From the NCBI GenBank assembly GCA_026874595.1, contig CM049306.1, positions 107,531,142-107,595,141 on the forward strand: 64,000 bases of DNA, read 5' to 3'. The position numbers were made by a program, and so were the translations under genes. This stretch comes from Sipunculus nudus (lineage: Eukaryota; Annelida; Sipuncula; Golfingiida; Sipunculidae). This document shows positions 1-14,400 of this stretch, one piece after another (the first letter of the stretch is position 1; each line of letters begins with the position of its first letter). The notes below the pieces were generated by a model that saw only the letters and a program-made list of their open reading frames with translations, was not told the origin of the DNA and did no database searches.

Positions 1-2725
1 ATGATTAATCAACCTTATCTTCACGTAATCTTAAAATAAAAGGTTTGATAGAATGATTGAAAGGAACATTATTACCTCCGCCATAAGCGGAAGGTATTTA
101 GTATTCACCCTGGTTTGTTGGTTCGTTGGTTGCTTTGTATGTTAGGTACTTTGAAAGTAAAAAGTAATGAACAGATTTCAATGACATTTTCATTGGGGTT
201 AGGGTAATACCAAGGAACAGCTCATTATATTCTAGGGTAATTTGGATCATCATTATATTTTATTTCATTCAAGGGTTGTTTTTCCATTGTGACACAGAGG
301 GTTTTTTCTTGTCCCCAGGTTCAAGCCGCCTATTCACAGGCATTAGGGACAGTGCTTGTTCACAAAGAGAACCCGTGTCACTGAAGCGTGAGAATGAGTC
401 TGATTGCGGCAGGGGTTGTAGGCGCGGGCTACACATTCAGGTTAGTCCAAGTACCAACTAATAATATAAAACATTACAGATTTAACATTAAGATTTCCTA
501 ATACTAATGTTGGTTTATGACCCTCGGTTACGTAGTGCAAAGTGATCGTTAATAAATTAATCTCCGGGTAAAAGTTTTTATTAAATTAATTGCAGGTTGT
601 AAGTTACCGTGATTTACTATAATTGTCCAATCCGGAAGCCATTTTAATGCATTTGGATCGAGTAAAATTGAGTTGATAAATTTGACAATGCCATCAGAAA
701 CAGCGGGAGTCACGTCACTTAGACGAGGGGGTGTGATTGAATCCTTGGTCACGTGACCCTTTGTTTATATCCGAGTGATAAGGTACGTGTTAAACAAAAA
801 GTTCGATTTCTTGTCACTACCCCTCACACGGACACCAAGTGCTGCCTGTTTGTCGCGCCTTAACGTCTGACGCCCCTCCCTCCTCGCCCACGTGGTTGAG
901 TCCTTGTCTCCCCTGGTCTAAGCCAGGCTTATTAGTGCCAGCTTCCACCGACAGTCAATACAAGCAGATTCAGTGTGCTCAACTTCGTGGTTGGATTAGG
1001 ACGGGAGAAAACTAAGGGGCCGTAATCAAACAACAATTTCTCGTTCTTAAGGTCGGTATCTTACAATTTATCGTTTAGTGTCACGATTTGTTAAAAAATA
1101 GGCAGTTTTTACTCGATAAAAAGCAGACGGACAGCGTCCGTGTCAGTCTCAGTTTTCGTATTGTATAGTGCTATAATATTTTCTTCGTGCTTTATGTCCA
1201 TAAAGGTCGTATCTTATAATACATCGCAAAATATCAAAATTTTAGAAAAATACCAATTTGCAACTAATAAGCTATTAATGGAAGGTGTGCATGTATTAGC
1301 TCAAGTTTAGTATTGTATTTTGCTATGTTATTTTCCTCATGCAATATATTTTCTTTTTAGAGATGAGATACACTTAATCATGTTACCTAAAAAGGATAAT
1401 TTTATGTAATTTAATCTGTTCAACTCACCAATGTTCTTTATTTAGTATCAATTCGACATATAAATTTGTTTTGCATTTCCTCATTATCCTCTGAAAGGCA
1501 TAATTTCACTTTTAAATAAAGTAAGCTTCATCCAGCTTAGCATGTACAGATTGTACATGACCTGAACCCACACCTGAACTGTTTCATGTATAATCAGCAC
1601 TATATACATATACATGTACATATATATATATTTATCGGGGGTAATGTACATTATTTGCATCCATTTTATAAGATGGTATTGATTAACATAGTGTGTTCCT
1701 AATGACACAGTGCTAACAAGATAGGTATTCTTCCTTATTTGTGCATGACAGCTCGATTTGTTCAGTTTACATCAAATTGAAAAACAAAATTACTTCTTGG
1801 GCGCTTCTTGCACTGTAATGAAAAACCCAATGTTATAACAGTGTTTTAACTGAAATCGAAAAAGACTGTGGTGTATATGAGGGATGTTAACCTAAACTTC
1901 TACCTGCGGAATGGTTAATGTTCCATTCTTTCAGAACTCAGGCCGAAAACCCACGGATTTGCAGACATTTTGAGGGCTAATGATAGTCAAGCAGAGTCGA
2001 AACATGGGCCTTTGTTTTATCTGCCAAAAGATGTTCCAAATACCACAAAATGCCATGCGAACACTACAACCGCAGATGTTGCGGATATTCAATGCGAAGC
2101 CCGCTTAAGAAGGATAGAAAATTCTTGAAACAAAGGGAGAAATAATTTGTTTCTTGCTTTTTACACCCATTTATTTCATCGTATAATTAACAAAACTACA
2201 ACACTGTCTACAGGCATAGATTATACACAAAAGATTAAGGAAATTCTATACTGTAACCAATTCACTCGTCCAATCAGTTTTTATTGCATCTGATATGTAA
2301 TAATAAAACGTGCTTCCACGGATATGAGTCGATTGGTAATTTGAGGAAACACAAGGCAGTAAAAGCCTGATCTGCCCACGTCGTTTTTATGATCAACTCG
2401 CTTTCATTCCAGATCGACACCCGGTCCTTAACTCCCAACCTTTGACAACCTCTGGTAACATAACGTACTTTCGACGCCAATGGAGCCCATCAGCTCCAAT
2501 CCAATTGACCGCTCGACTGTCTTTCTCAGCTTATCTCTTTCGGTTATCTAGCCAGTCAAGGCTCTGACCACGTTTCCTTAAACCTTAAATTGCCAGCCCA
2601 TCTGATAAGAACGTTTCAGCCTGTTTTGGCACTTTGAAATTGTTTGAATAAGTGACAAGCACCGAAGCTGCTTTTACTTATAGTTTTTCTTTTACTCACG
2701 CATAAACAAGTCGACCTTGTATATG
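1..2725. other. Upstream region, no gene recognised
   Basis: AT-rich sequence with only short chance open frames. A somewhat more G+C-balanced block around 780-1,000 has no recognisable coding or promoter structure. Nothing here could be assigned. Confidence 0.5.
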
Positions 2726-2933
2726 TAAATAAATAAATAAATAGATAAATAAATAAATAAATATATATATTTAAAAACAAAAGTAATTGAAAAAGTAATT
2801 GCAATTACTTTAATAAGTAATTGTAATTGTAATCGATTACTTTTGTTAAAATACAAAAGTAATTGTAATTGTAATCGATTATTTTAAAAAGTAATTGTAT
2901 TTGTAATCGCTTACTTTAAAAGTATTCGGACCC

Positions 2934-2940
<7 letters not shown>
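2726..2940 (-). mobile_element. End of a hAT-like non-autonomous element with self-similar subterminal repeats
   Basis: Read on the minus strand the block starts at 2940 with CAGAGTTGGGTCC. It continues as repeated variants of AAAGTAATTGTAATTGTAATCGATTAC and its complement, down to an (AAAT)n tract at 2726-2765. CAGRG starts with subterminal repeats are typical of hAT-superfamily ends; the class is inferred. The opposite end and the target-site duplication were not found. Confidence 0.45.

Positions 2941-3003
<63 letters not shown>
2941..3003. repeat. (TA)n microsatellite
   Basis: Uninterrupted alternating AT, about 63 bases, directly abutting the CAGAGTTGGG transposon end. Confidence 0.95.
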
Positions 3004-3012
<9 letters not shown>

Positions 3013-3599
3013 TTGTTTAGCATGGCACAAAAAAGTGTTTTTTTATATGCAAAAGACAAGCATTTATATCCGGTACCGTGCCCACATTAGCGTTTCTTTT
3101 TTTTAACCGCATAATTATAATATTAACAGCATAGGACTTACGACAGTTTATTTAAACATGGGTGTATCCCACCAAAACCACCACTGTGCCTGGGCTCAAA
3201 CTTTTGGGAAAAAGACAGAAACCCTAAAACACTTTCCACGATAGGAAACACGTTTTAATAGAGCATCACTGTGGATACAAGATATACCAGCGGAATATAT
3301 ATTTATATTTAAACATATTATGTCTGATTCCATGTTTTGTGAGAAAGTGGTTCATGAGTATCAAATATTGTTGTAAAGCTATATATGTATGACCTTTGTG
3401 ATAATTAAATATCGGAATCCATTATCCGCAGTCTCACCCAATCTACTTATGCGAGCGTCTCAACTATAATCGATAACAGAGATTAAAAGATGAGGCATGA
3501 TTCAGCCAACTTAATTTTATACTTTACTCGGAGAGCACTGTTGTATTTGAAATGTGATGTTTTTTTGTATGTTTTCAATTAGAATTCAATTCGAATTAA

Positions 3600-3760
3600 G
3601 TTCAATGTCTGGGTGTGACCCCCCCCCCTTTTCATCTTAAGCAACCTTTTTGTAAGGGTTTCAGACAAAATTTTGCGGCCTGGACCTCCCTTTTTTTTAG
3701 GTTTTCATTGGTCTTCCTAGGTTGGACCCTTAACCTACATGTCTCGAGAAAATTACACAA
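3600..3760 (-). repeat. Dispersed repeat family R1, copy 1
   Basis: On the minus strand it reads AAAGGGAGGTCCAGGCCGCAA, then GAAACCCTTACAAAAAGGTTG. The same order of blocks recurs at 40.9-41.0 kb on the minus strand, and a part recurs at 49.85 kb on the plus strand. No coding potential; an old non-autonomous element is likely. A C-run near 3620 interrupts it. Confidence 0.45.
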
Positions 3761-3800
3761 AGTTATTAGGAAATGCGGTTAATATGCACCAAAAGTCGTC

Positions 3801-3802
<2 letters not shown>

Positions 3803-3885
<83 letters not shown>
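3803..3885. repeat. (TA)n microsatellite
   Basis: About 83 bases of alternating AT. Confidence 0.95.
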
Positions 3886-3888
<3 letters not shown>

Positions 3889-5572
3889 TTATAAACCTCT
3901 TAAAATTTAGGTAGAGCGCGGTAAGAATCTGGAGCCACCAGGGAGTTCAGGACTTGGCTTACACTTAAATATCTAAAGCTGAGTAACATTACACTTAATA
4001 AAATCACAGTAGATAACCTGACTTTTCATCTAGACATCCAGGACGTGACTTTAATGACACAAGAAGACATCATACAGTGTATATGTAACGCCCACTCAAT
4101 ACCCCCATGGTATGACACATGTTAAGCCAGAGAGAATTTTATAAGCATTATAGTAGCCAGGATCCGCGGGACTTAAATTACAACATATAATTTCATTTAA
4201 CCAAAATTGAGACCAAGAGTTCAGCCAAAGAATAACCAAGTTAAGAGCAGCTTATCAGAGCAGAGAGGTTTTCATTACTGATAAAGAACGGTTTATCATC
4301 CCATCCGAACTCCCACGACAAATTACCATTAATAATAATATAACCTACAACATTCCTCAGTTATCGCAATTATGTATTTTTCTTTCTGTTAGCTTAACAT
4401 TGATTCTTCTACGCCCACAAAGGATATTCAACATTTGCGGACATCATTCATGCAGCTTTGTAGTCATTTTAAGCATCCGTGTTTCTGGACTTCCTATGGT
4501 TTTATTCCCAGCAATTACATAAAGGCGCAGAATATGACGAAAGAGCTGTCTGAAGCGTCATAAAAGTCGTCCGGTATCCAATTCGGCTGAAGCATTATTC
4601 TTCTTGTAAATACATGCAATAAGTGAGCACGCGTATTTCTTTGGGTTGTTTGATTAATTAACTTACCACTAATTTGCGAATTAATGAATTAATCAACAAA
4701 CGCTTCCCAAAATGGAATAGTTCTGCTTGATTGCCTCTTCTCCCGCCTAATTTGTAACGTGAGGATTGCTGTGCGACCCCGCGTGTTTTGTTACTTGATA
4801 CCGCCTGGGGGCGTAAAAAGTGTTAACAATCGCTACGGAACGAGGTACGTGATCCCCCGGAGTAAGACAATGTTAGTTTATATGAGTACCTCCGGAAATG
4901 TTAACGACAATAATGTCAAGTTTATATTCCAACGCTGCGGCTTTTTGCATTGCAAACTGGGAAATCGAGACCAAATGGGATTGAAACAAGACATTACTGT
5001 GTATTGCCGCCCTGATCCTAATGACTTTCGAAATGCATCCTCCGATAAAGCCTTAAAATCAAAAACAGATTTTGTCTCCTTTAAGGCTGCCTAGACGTGC
5101 AGCCCTAAAGATGGAAAGAAACAATTATTTTATGAATATTGTGACAACACATTTCATTAAAATTATATAAAATTGAACAGCATTTGGGGTGTATTGCCAC
5201 TCTAGTCTCATTAACTTTAGAACAAGGTGATACAATAAAACCCATAAGATACAAGAAACCCACAAACCTTGTTTTTCTTGTTTGCGATGTTTGAACAATA
5301 CATCCCGTAAGACTGCATGGTACAAAAATATAATATGTTTCTTTTGTGTATGGAATATAAACCATGAGCAACACCATCACACGGTTGCGCTTGAAAATGT
5401 CTGTTTTATATGCATAAAAATGTTATTCTATTGGTTGAATTTGTTTGTATATCCAAAATGTAAAGGCATTTGTATAGATTCATTCAATGAACAGGTATCT
5501 ACTCTTGTTCCGACCGCCTACTGAAATACATGCAAACAATTTACAAAAGCCTGGCGATGCCATCATCGTCTG
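3886..5572. other. Region upstream of exon 1, no gene recognised
   Basis: Holds an open frame of about 110 codons beginning with GTG/ATG-like codons near 4759, with no recognisable motif, signal peptide or flanking splice structure. It is treated as chance. Promoter elements of the neuropeptide gene may lie near the right edge. Confidence 0.4.
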
Positions 5573-5582
5573 ATGCGTTTTG

Positions 5583-5620
5583 ATTGGTTGATGGTGTATA
5601 ATGATGTATCGGATTGGTCA
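5583..5620 (+). promoter_or_regulatory. Two inverted CCAAT boxes just upstream of exon 1
   Basis: ATTGG occurs near 5583 and again near 5613, 60-100 bases before the chosen start codon, with a TATAAT-like stretch between them near 5597. This arrangement could be a proximal promoter. No transcription start can be fixed from sequence, and a 5'UTR exon further upstream is equally possible. Confidence 0.25.
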
Positions 5621-5680
5621 ATTGCAGTGCTAAGAAGAACAAGAAGAAACAGGGAAGGCCCGGGACGGAGGTGCATCATC

Positions 5681-5776
5681 ATGAGGGATATGTGGACTGT
5701 CTGCGTGCTGTTTCTTGTCGTCTGTTGTGTCGTCACTTCCGGATCCGTACCTCTAATCAACCAGCTCAGCGCCCAG
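5681..5776 (+). CDS. Exon 1 of neuropeptide precursor: signal peptide
   Basis: Encodes 32 residues. The start at 5681 was chosen because a short charged n-region (MRD) is followed at once by a hydrophobic run and a small-residue cleavage region (TSGS). An in-frame ATG at 5573 would add 36 charged residues in front of the signal sequence, which is unlikely. The exon ends ...LSAQ with donor CAG|GTCGGT after 5776, leaving phase 0, which matches the acceptor at 40166/40167. Secretory-signal exons separated by a long intron from the peptide exon are common in neuropeptide genes. Confidence 0.6.
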
Positions 5777-6148
5777 GTCGGTGTTTTGTTCCTAAGACAT
5801 TCAACATATTTAAGTACATGAAAAATATCGTGGTGTACAGGAGCTTCATTGCTGCGAGATGCCCTGGGGACATGTTGACGCAAAATACATAGGCGCTTAA
5901 TGCTGCGATATATGTAAATATTTGGACATGAAGTATAATATAAATGAGAATAAATACACCATACTGGGCGTACCTTTCCCACGAAACTTTTTCAGTCATA
6001 CTATCAAAACAAGAAAATAGCCAGCGGCGCTTTCTATTTGCATGTGGACACAAAACCTAGGCATTCTAATTTGCACTTGAAGTCAATAAAATTACACACC
6101 TCACGAGTATTTCTCAGTCCACATTAAATATTATATATATATATATAA

Positions 6149-6193
<45 letters not shown>

Positions 6194-8354
6194 ATATATA
6201 TATATATATATATAGTGAAACTCCTCTAAGCCGGACACTCATGGGACTGAAGGATTTTGTCCGTATTAGTGAGTTGTCCTGTTTAGAGGAGTTTGGCATA
6301 TTGCGTCAATTCTTCATTGAACGTTACTAATATCCTCTGTTTTCATTATGTTTACGCTTAATTTGAAATATATAAATTTTATTTAAATCATTTTTAAAAT
6401 AGCTTACATATGCAATTGAAATTTATCAAATATTATTATTAAAAAGGAAAGACAAAACACTTTCTTTTTCTTTTTCAACTTCATCAGCTAGCCCTCACAT
6501 ACTAATCTAGGTTGGATGGTTGGACTAGGTATATAGATCATTGATTATTGACAGCATTCGGACCGCATGATTATTTTTTAAAGGATAGTCGTCACAACGC
6601 ATTCACAATAACAAAGTGCAAACTGTCATGAACTAGTTAAGGCTCCCCGGGCCGGACGCCGACCACAATGCACGAGTTTTAGTCTTTAATGGTGGATTTG
6701 TCAAATGAAAAGCTGTTTGAAAGCTTAGTTCTTTTTCTGTTGACCGGACAATGTTAATAAAGTAATGATTGTAATATCTACATAATATCTAATATTCACA
6801 TGTAACATCACGATAGTTTACCAAATTACGCTTGTCCTCGGGCTGTCTCCCAGCAGATATATGAACAAAATCATATAACTCGTGATGACAGACTGTGTGG
6901 TAAGCTCGGCCGGTCTCACCGGGAGTAGTCAGTGCCACTGTACCAGACCATGCCGACCCAGTGTAACACGATGGTACAAATGATGGGAAACTATAACTCA
7001 CCCAGCGGGCGTGCACAGAAATCAGATATATGTAGTCTTGTTCCTGTGTTAAATGAATGGAAGAACTTTCCTCCACGCACAACGTGCGCATTAAAAGCTC
7101 CCTATAACCTGGAACAAATTGTAATTAATTACAATAGAGAGTATGAAAAGGAATTACGTTTATTCATCTGCATTAAAAAGACACATTCTATTCAGCACAG
7201 TTTCTTTTTAACATGACTCAATCAAAATAAAAACATATCACATCCAATTAGCATGACTGACTCAAGGTTTGGATGATTTTTCATAGCAGTGATTGCTGCT
7301 AGCCTGCTACCTACCTGGACAAACTCATTCATTCAATCATGTTTTAGTTTGAGGACGTCCGTGATTAATGTTTATGTAATCACTCAAGGTCTCTCATTAA
7401 ACGCCTGACAATATAAAACCCAGCGCCGCAGCCGCCATTTTGCGCATCCGTCAGCCGAATTCAGATCAAGCTTAGCCGAGCCGAGGTTTATCAAGAGGCG
7501 CCGCCGATATTTCAGTAAGTGAGCCGATTTTGTTAAGCTCAGTTTGGCTTGAGAAAAAAAATATACAAACAGATAAAACTTTTACAATTAAAAATTAAAC
7601 ATATACAGTCTAATACAAAGTTGGCTGTGTCGATTATGATGCTGACTGACAAAACTGAACAAATACACCGTCAAGCCTGACACCGCTAATATATAGGGGT
7701 CACACGTACTATAGATAACTTTTTTTTAAAAGAAAATGGCTACTCTGTAATATCGTCAAAGGAGTCGACTTCCAGGTCAGTTTAAGTAAGTCGACATTTT
7801 GCAAGCAGAGTCTAGCCACGAAACCCGGCTTACTCTTAAAGTTAGCTCCGGTCTCTACCCGACAATGTGGAATACGACAGAATCGCTAATGTATAAACAT
7901 AATTAGTTTAAACATACTTGTTTGCACTGAGTCTTTTTTTAAGGAAAATCTGGATGAAACATTCACCTCGGTTGTATTTTAATACATTCCCACTTCACTT
8001 AAATTATAGCTTAAAAACTAGCGTTAACGCGTAAGGCATTAAGAGAGCAAATATGGAAACGTAGTATAAGGTATCACAATGAGCAGGACAGGCAAGTGTC
8101 ATTAACTGAAGGGCAGTCGTAAAGGATAGGATAAGATGATGTCGTAAATAACCAGATACGCTATTACGCCATTTCAACACTGTACACATCCATGTGCGTA
8201 CGTAAGGGCAGGTCAGCGTAAGATTGCGAAGAAGCTGGAGAGAAAAAATATTGTTTCACTTTTCATGTCATGAACGCATACAAATCTTTACTTTAACAAA
8301 AAGATAAAAGAGTTTTATCCGTGAATAAAATAATATTGGCAATCAGGCATATAC

Positions 8355-8421
<67 letters not shown>

Positions 8422-11400
8422 CGAGTAATGACACGATGCTCCAGCGGGCTTAACGTTTAATATATATATATATATATATGCACATTTTGTCATATTTGAG
8501 TTAAACCGCGATGGCAAAACGTTATAACGTCCTATTATACAAGATCAAATACACAAGCCCCTAACCATGATACCTTTGTTATTAACTGAATCAACCGGAA
8601 GTTCCAAGATTAAGGATCAGTTGATCCCTATGAATATCGCGGGGGAGGTAATTTAAGCCGCAGGTGTTACATCAATTATAATAATTACAGATCTTCATTT
8701 TCTCTGTAACTTAAGTTGCTTGTCAAGTTGAGGACGAAGCCCAGCTTCCGCTCATATTAAAGATGCAATATTTTAATTATTTAATAAATACCGCACACAT
8801 ATATGTGAAAACTAGATGTGAAATTGAGTACCTAACCAAGCTTAACCATTTCATATCAAGGCAGATTAAAGAAATTCTTACATCACGACTGCATATGCAT
8901 ATACGTTATATAAACCTTGTTATTACGGTGTGTTCACGATTAAATTCATTCTTGTTCGTTGTTTGCACAGACATACATCACATAAACACAAAACATACAT
9001 AACCCACTGAGTTTGTACACCATTAACAGAATTATCATACAGTTATATAAAAAAAAAATGCGCGTTTGCGATTAATCAATTTTAATAATAGACATCTGCA
9101 AACTGACTTGAGTGAAATCTAAAAATAAGGTTATTGTAACAAAATGCATGATCACACTCTTTAATTAACACAAAGTAACTGTCGTATTCTATAGTATTAA
9201 GTAACAGTTGCAATTAATTATAGTCTGATCATGCATGCATACCTATTTTGTTAAGTATATCCTTAGGTAAAATATGATTATCTGTAATTCAAATTAAACA
9301 TTTTAATAATCTAAATTCATCTATAACAACTATGGCTAACACATGGGTAAACTGTTCATTTCAAACACACAAAGTATTTAAGGTATTTCAGAGATAACAA
9401 GAAAATAGTCACAATATAGTTTATTTCCCAACGAAAACGGTGCCGATCGATTTTTTAACTGGTCTCGTTTCTGTCCTATATCTGACCTTGAACTATGATT
9501 TTTGGCACTCAGTAGACATATAATGTTATACATATGGTCATATTATGGTCATATCATTATATAGTCATATTATGGTCAAATTACTATAATCATATTATGG
9601 TCATATCATTATATAGTCATATTAAAGTCAAATTACTATAGTCATATTGAAGTCATATCATTATATATTCATATTAAAGTCAAATTACTATAGTCATATT
9701 ATGATCATATCATTATATAGTCATATTTAAGTCAAATTACTATAGTCATATTAAAGTCATATTATTATATAGTCATATTCAATTTAATTTTACAGTACAT
9801 GAAATTATTTATTTCTCTCTGGATTAAAAAAATAAGTCGTTCCCGTTAAAAACAGTTTTATCATATTTAAAACGGTGTTTATCAAGCTCTGTCAGCGTTG
9901 TCTTTGTCCTGCATGGTTTTATTGATTGAGTAAACCAGGAGTCTAAAAGATGGGGAAACCCCTTGGTGGAAAAGACGCTGCACGATCACCCGCGTAAAAT
10001 CTTCTCTCGTGGTGGTTTTCCTATAACGTTACCATTCTCCCCCTCAGTGCAAACACAAACGTGAGACCGCTGTAAGGGTAAGAAAAGGCAATTAACATTG
10101 CATGATTTGATGGCGTTTACTAGTTTACTTATATAAACAAAAAAAAAGTTTTGGGAATATTGTAGTCAAAAAAGGCTTGCATGGATACGAGAACAAACTA
10201 ATGATTTTTTTCAGCTCGGCAGAGGTTTTGCTCTGCCGCTGTATATATTTTAGTTCCTTGAATAATCGGAGGTCCCAAAGTTTATAACTCCAACGATATT
10301 ACCTTCAATTCACCGATCTATAGGAATGAATATCCTGGTAAACCTTTCTTAGCACCAGGGGAGCATGAACTCCCTACAGACTTTGATGGAAATAAAGTAC
10401 AAATAAAAACCGTCCCTGACCAGTCACTATTCACCCTTGAGTGAACAAGACCCACCTTTGTTGTGAAGACCTTGGCCAGTGAATAAGCGCTGTTCAGAGG
10501 ATTGTTGTTGGACGGGAGCCCCCAATACACTCTACACTACCCATGAGATAGGCATACAAATGTTAATATACCATTGTACATCGCTCCAGATTGATTTAGA
10601 GGAGCCAGCGGGTTTAACATGAATATACTGCGATGAAGTAATAACCTTTCTCTTTATTGTTGGAACCAATATGTCATTAAAACATGTTTATGGACGACTA
10701 TGACAGGCAATGAAACGGTAAGCAACTCCCAGGACGGTAATGTACGCAAAAGAAGTTTATGGACTTGGGAAAATTAAATTGAAAAACAGCAGCAAATTTA
10801 TAGCACAGCACGGCTGTCATAATAATGGGGCCGTTAAAAAAAAGCATTTCACGACATTCTTTGGCGGCGGAATGAAGAAAGGAATGCTTGATGAACCGCA
10901 TACAGATCAATCGGTGATGGATTCTAATCCAATGCAAAATGCATGCACATTAAGTCCCATTTAGACAATGCATGTTATGACACCTGTCCTGGTGGTGCAT
11001 GCGTCCGTAATGCTGTCAGCTATTCGTGTCATTAAAGTGCTTCCTCCAAATTTTAGCGCTAATTTCCAACAGGAAGTAATTTACAATCCCGCTCCCACGG
11101 GGGATCACTGAATTTGAAAAGTGCGTTCTTTATATTAATATGTATGAGAATATTCGTTACTATTGATGACGTCACCGTCATGGTTATCCCATTCTCAAAT
11201 ACGCGCCAACAGGATGGCGTCTCGGTTATAGCCGTTTGGCTGTCAGCATTTTCGCGCAAAAGAGCCAGCGTCAAACCGATATCCAGCGTCGTATCAAGCA
11301 CGTTTTAGAGCTTCTGTAAGGAGTGGGTCTAATTGTGAATGGGAGGTCGAGGCAGTCCAACGACATTTGATGTGAGCGGCCTTCCCTATTTGGCATTAGG

Positions 11401-14400
11401 TGTCTCATTATGAATTACTGTTATAGTCTTTCGCATAGCTGTCAGATTACTTGTGCTTCAATAGTTGCAATCAGACCAACAAAGTCAGTAGCGGGTGCCA
11501 ATTGATTGTTCTCTTGGGAAATCCTCGAGTTTTGCGGGCCGCCACACCGGCTATACGTCTGGACTTGCCAACCCCCTGGAGAACGAGGCCTTTTGATCAA
11601 CAATTTGTAGCCAGTATTCTCCCACGGCGCGGCTCTGTGGAGTGATTCGCTATTCCCTCTCTGAGAAGGACGTGAGAAACTCCAGTGGACAAACTTTGGC
11701 CTATACGCGTCACTGATAAGGAGATGTCAGATTGGCGTGCCGTGGTCACACCGTTTTACTCTTCTCCTGCATGACGCTAATGCTTATAATAGCATTAAAA
11801 TCCTTCCAGCACGATCCTTTTTACCAGGAATGCAAGGCGTGTGGCAGATGTTAGGAAGTCGTCAATCGTTTGCAAAACGTTTACAGGAAATATTCTTTTA
11901 ACTGACAATTATATTACCTTTGTCGATGAATGGAATTTGGATGGTCCGTTGGGGTTGGATTAAAAAAAAAGTTATATAAATAATACTATCCATGCGTCAT
12001 TATTTAATATTATTGTGAAAACCACTACTGTCACATATAAGTCAAATATGTCAGTGGTTCACGTGTAATTAGTCATGAAATCTTGGTTTCCGGTAAACGA
12101 ATTAACAGTGCGTTAGTGCTGAATCAATTTGACTAAATTCTCTCATATTTAGACCAAAGTCTTTTGTTGTTTGCTAACCCAGAGAAACAGAAAGGGAAAC
12201 CGGATGCTATCACTATAACGTACTAATTGACGCACGCTGATCTGTGATCAGAAACTTAAAACAACTGATTAAATCAAAGAAGCTAGATTTTATAACTGTT
12301 GGCTTTAGCCTTCCCCACTCATTCCGAGCATTTGGATCAGGTTACTGATCTATAAATTTTTTTTTGTATCCTTGTGTTATCAAGGCACAGTGTCTACCGC
12401 AACTGCGTGTCCTCGGTGTGTAAGCACCCTCATAACACGGAGAACCCTCTCCCCCCCTAAAAAAAGACGCATTCGTTTTTGTGAGTGATCCATTACGCCT
12501 ACAGAGCGCTCACCCTGGGTGGGAGCCGGCAGGGAAAATCTTCGCTTCGGCTTAGATTTGATCTCCCGAACTCCTGGATTTAAGTCCTGTGCTCTACCCC
12601 TAGACTACAGAAACTGGTGCATTGGTCATGCATACATAAATTGATAAACCACTGTGTCATGCCATCATTCATTTTCATTTTTCCTGTTGGAGATAATGAT
12701 GATAATCTCCTTGAACAGGCGTAGTGCGGGTATTGTTGCATTGAACTTTATAATTCCTGAAGTGTTCAATCAAACAAAATTAAGAACAGTTACAAGAAGT
12801 TTTGATTTATTTTGAATAACACTGATTGGATGGTTATAAACATGAACGAAGCAAAATATTAGGGGCTTTTAAATCAGCTGCATTATCTTATTTATAACAC
12901 TGACTGGATGGTTATAAACATAAACAAAGCAGAATATTAGGGGCTTTTAAATCAGCTGCATTATCTTATTTATAACACTGACTGGATGGTTATAAACATA
13001 AACGAAGCAAAATATTAGGGGCTTTTAAATTAGCTGCATTATCTTATTTATAACACTGAAAGGATGGTTATAAACATAAACAAAGCAGAATATCAGGGGC
13101 TTTTAAATCAGCTGCATTATCTTATTTATAACACTGACTGGATGGTTATAAACATAAACAAAGCAGAATATTAGGGGCTTTTAAATCAGTTGCATTATCT
13201 TATTTATAACACTGACTGGATGGTTATAAACATAAACAAAGCAGAATATTAGGGGCTATAAATCAGTTGCATTATCTTATTTATAACACTGACTGGATGG
13301 TTATAAACATAAACAAAGCAGAATATTAGGGGCTTTAAAATCAGTTGCATTATCTTATTTATAACACTGACTGGATGGTTATAAACATAAACAAAGCAGA
13401 ATATTAGGGGCTTTTATCATATTTTGCTGAATAACAGTTTTAACTCAGTCAGCTGGACGTGCGATTGCTTCTGAATGTTGCGATTCCATTTGTATTTAAA
13501 TACAGAACAACCTATATCTTTGCAATTGCTTTCACTTATTTAGTGTGAAATTATTTAAAATAGTTTTAACACGGCAATTGATTGAGTGCACACAGTTCGA
13601 TATCACTTGATACTGACGTATTATCTGTTCTGTAATGTTGCGTATGCTGTACAATGTTTTATGAGCACTGACCTAGCATTTAAAGCAACAAGATAAAATT
13701 TAAATGTGTATGTGCATTTGCGTTTGATCAGTTTTACCGCATTCATATATGGATTTTCACCTGATAATATCTATTAACAATTGCATATGATTTATTGAAA
13801 GATTCCATGCATGTGCATTTAAATGTGACAGGTCGCCTAAGAATCCATCCCTGGTATGACGCAATGCTAACAGTTGTTTCATTGATACGGACATAGCAGG
13901 AACATGCCATCACCGGATGGATCTCTTTAACTTGCTCAGAATACGTGGTCCCTCGCCAGGTGATTCCGTATATATTTACCGAGTTCAATTACACAAGTGC
14001 ATCCCGGTGTTGGCGCCTGCAGCGATTACCCAGTTCATCTCTCAAAGAATGCCAAAAGGTTCGTTTTTCATGCTTATGGTCAAATCAGATCAGCCTCCTG
14101 GGGCCAATCCGAAGGCTGTATCACCTGGTTAATAATGGTAAATGTTCCTGTCAAGAGCGTATGATGAAAGATGTCTCTTGCCATCGAACACATCAGTTGG
14201 TCCAGTTCTGGGAATTGTCCCCTGAGTGCTCCTTTAGCGTAGGACTTTGGTGGGGCTGATAGACAGTTGGTGTACTTTGTGTTGTTTTAGCTTTTTTTAC
14301 TCGGGAGTTGAACCGAGCGACACATTTCTGACTTGGGGGGGGGGGGGGGGGGGGTTGGTTCACAGGCAGACTCGTATGTTGTTGCGGAATCCACAAATGT

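Noticed and set aside
4759-5094. 111-codon frame upstream of exon 1
   Set aside because: No motif or signal peptide, and no splice partner found.
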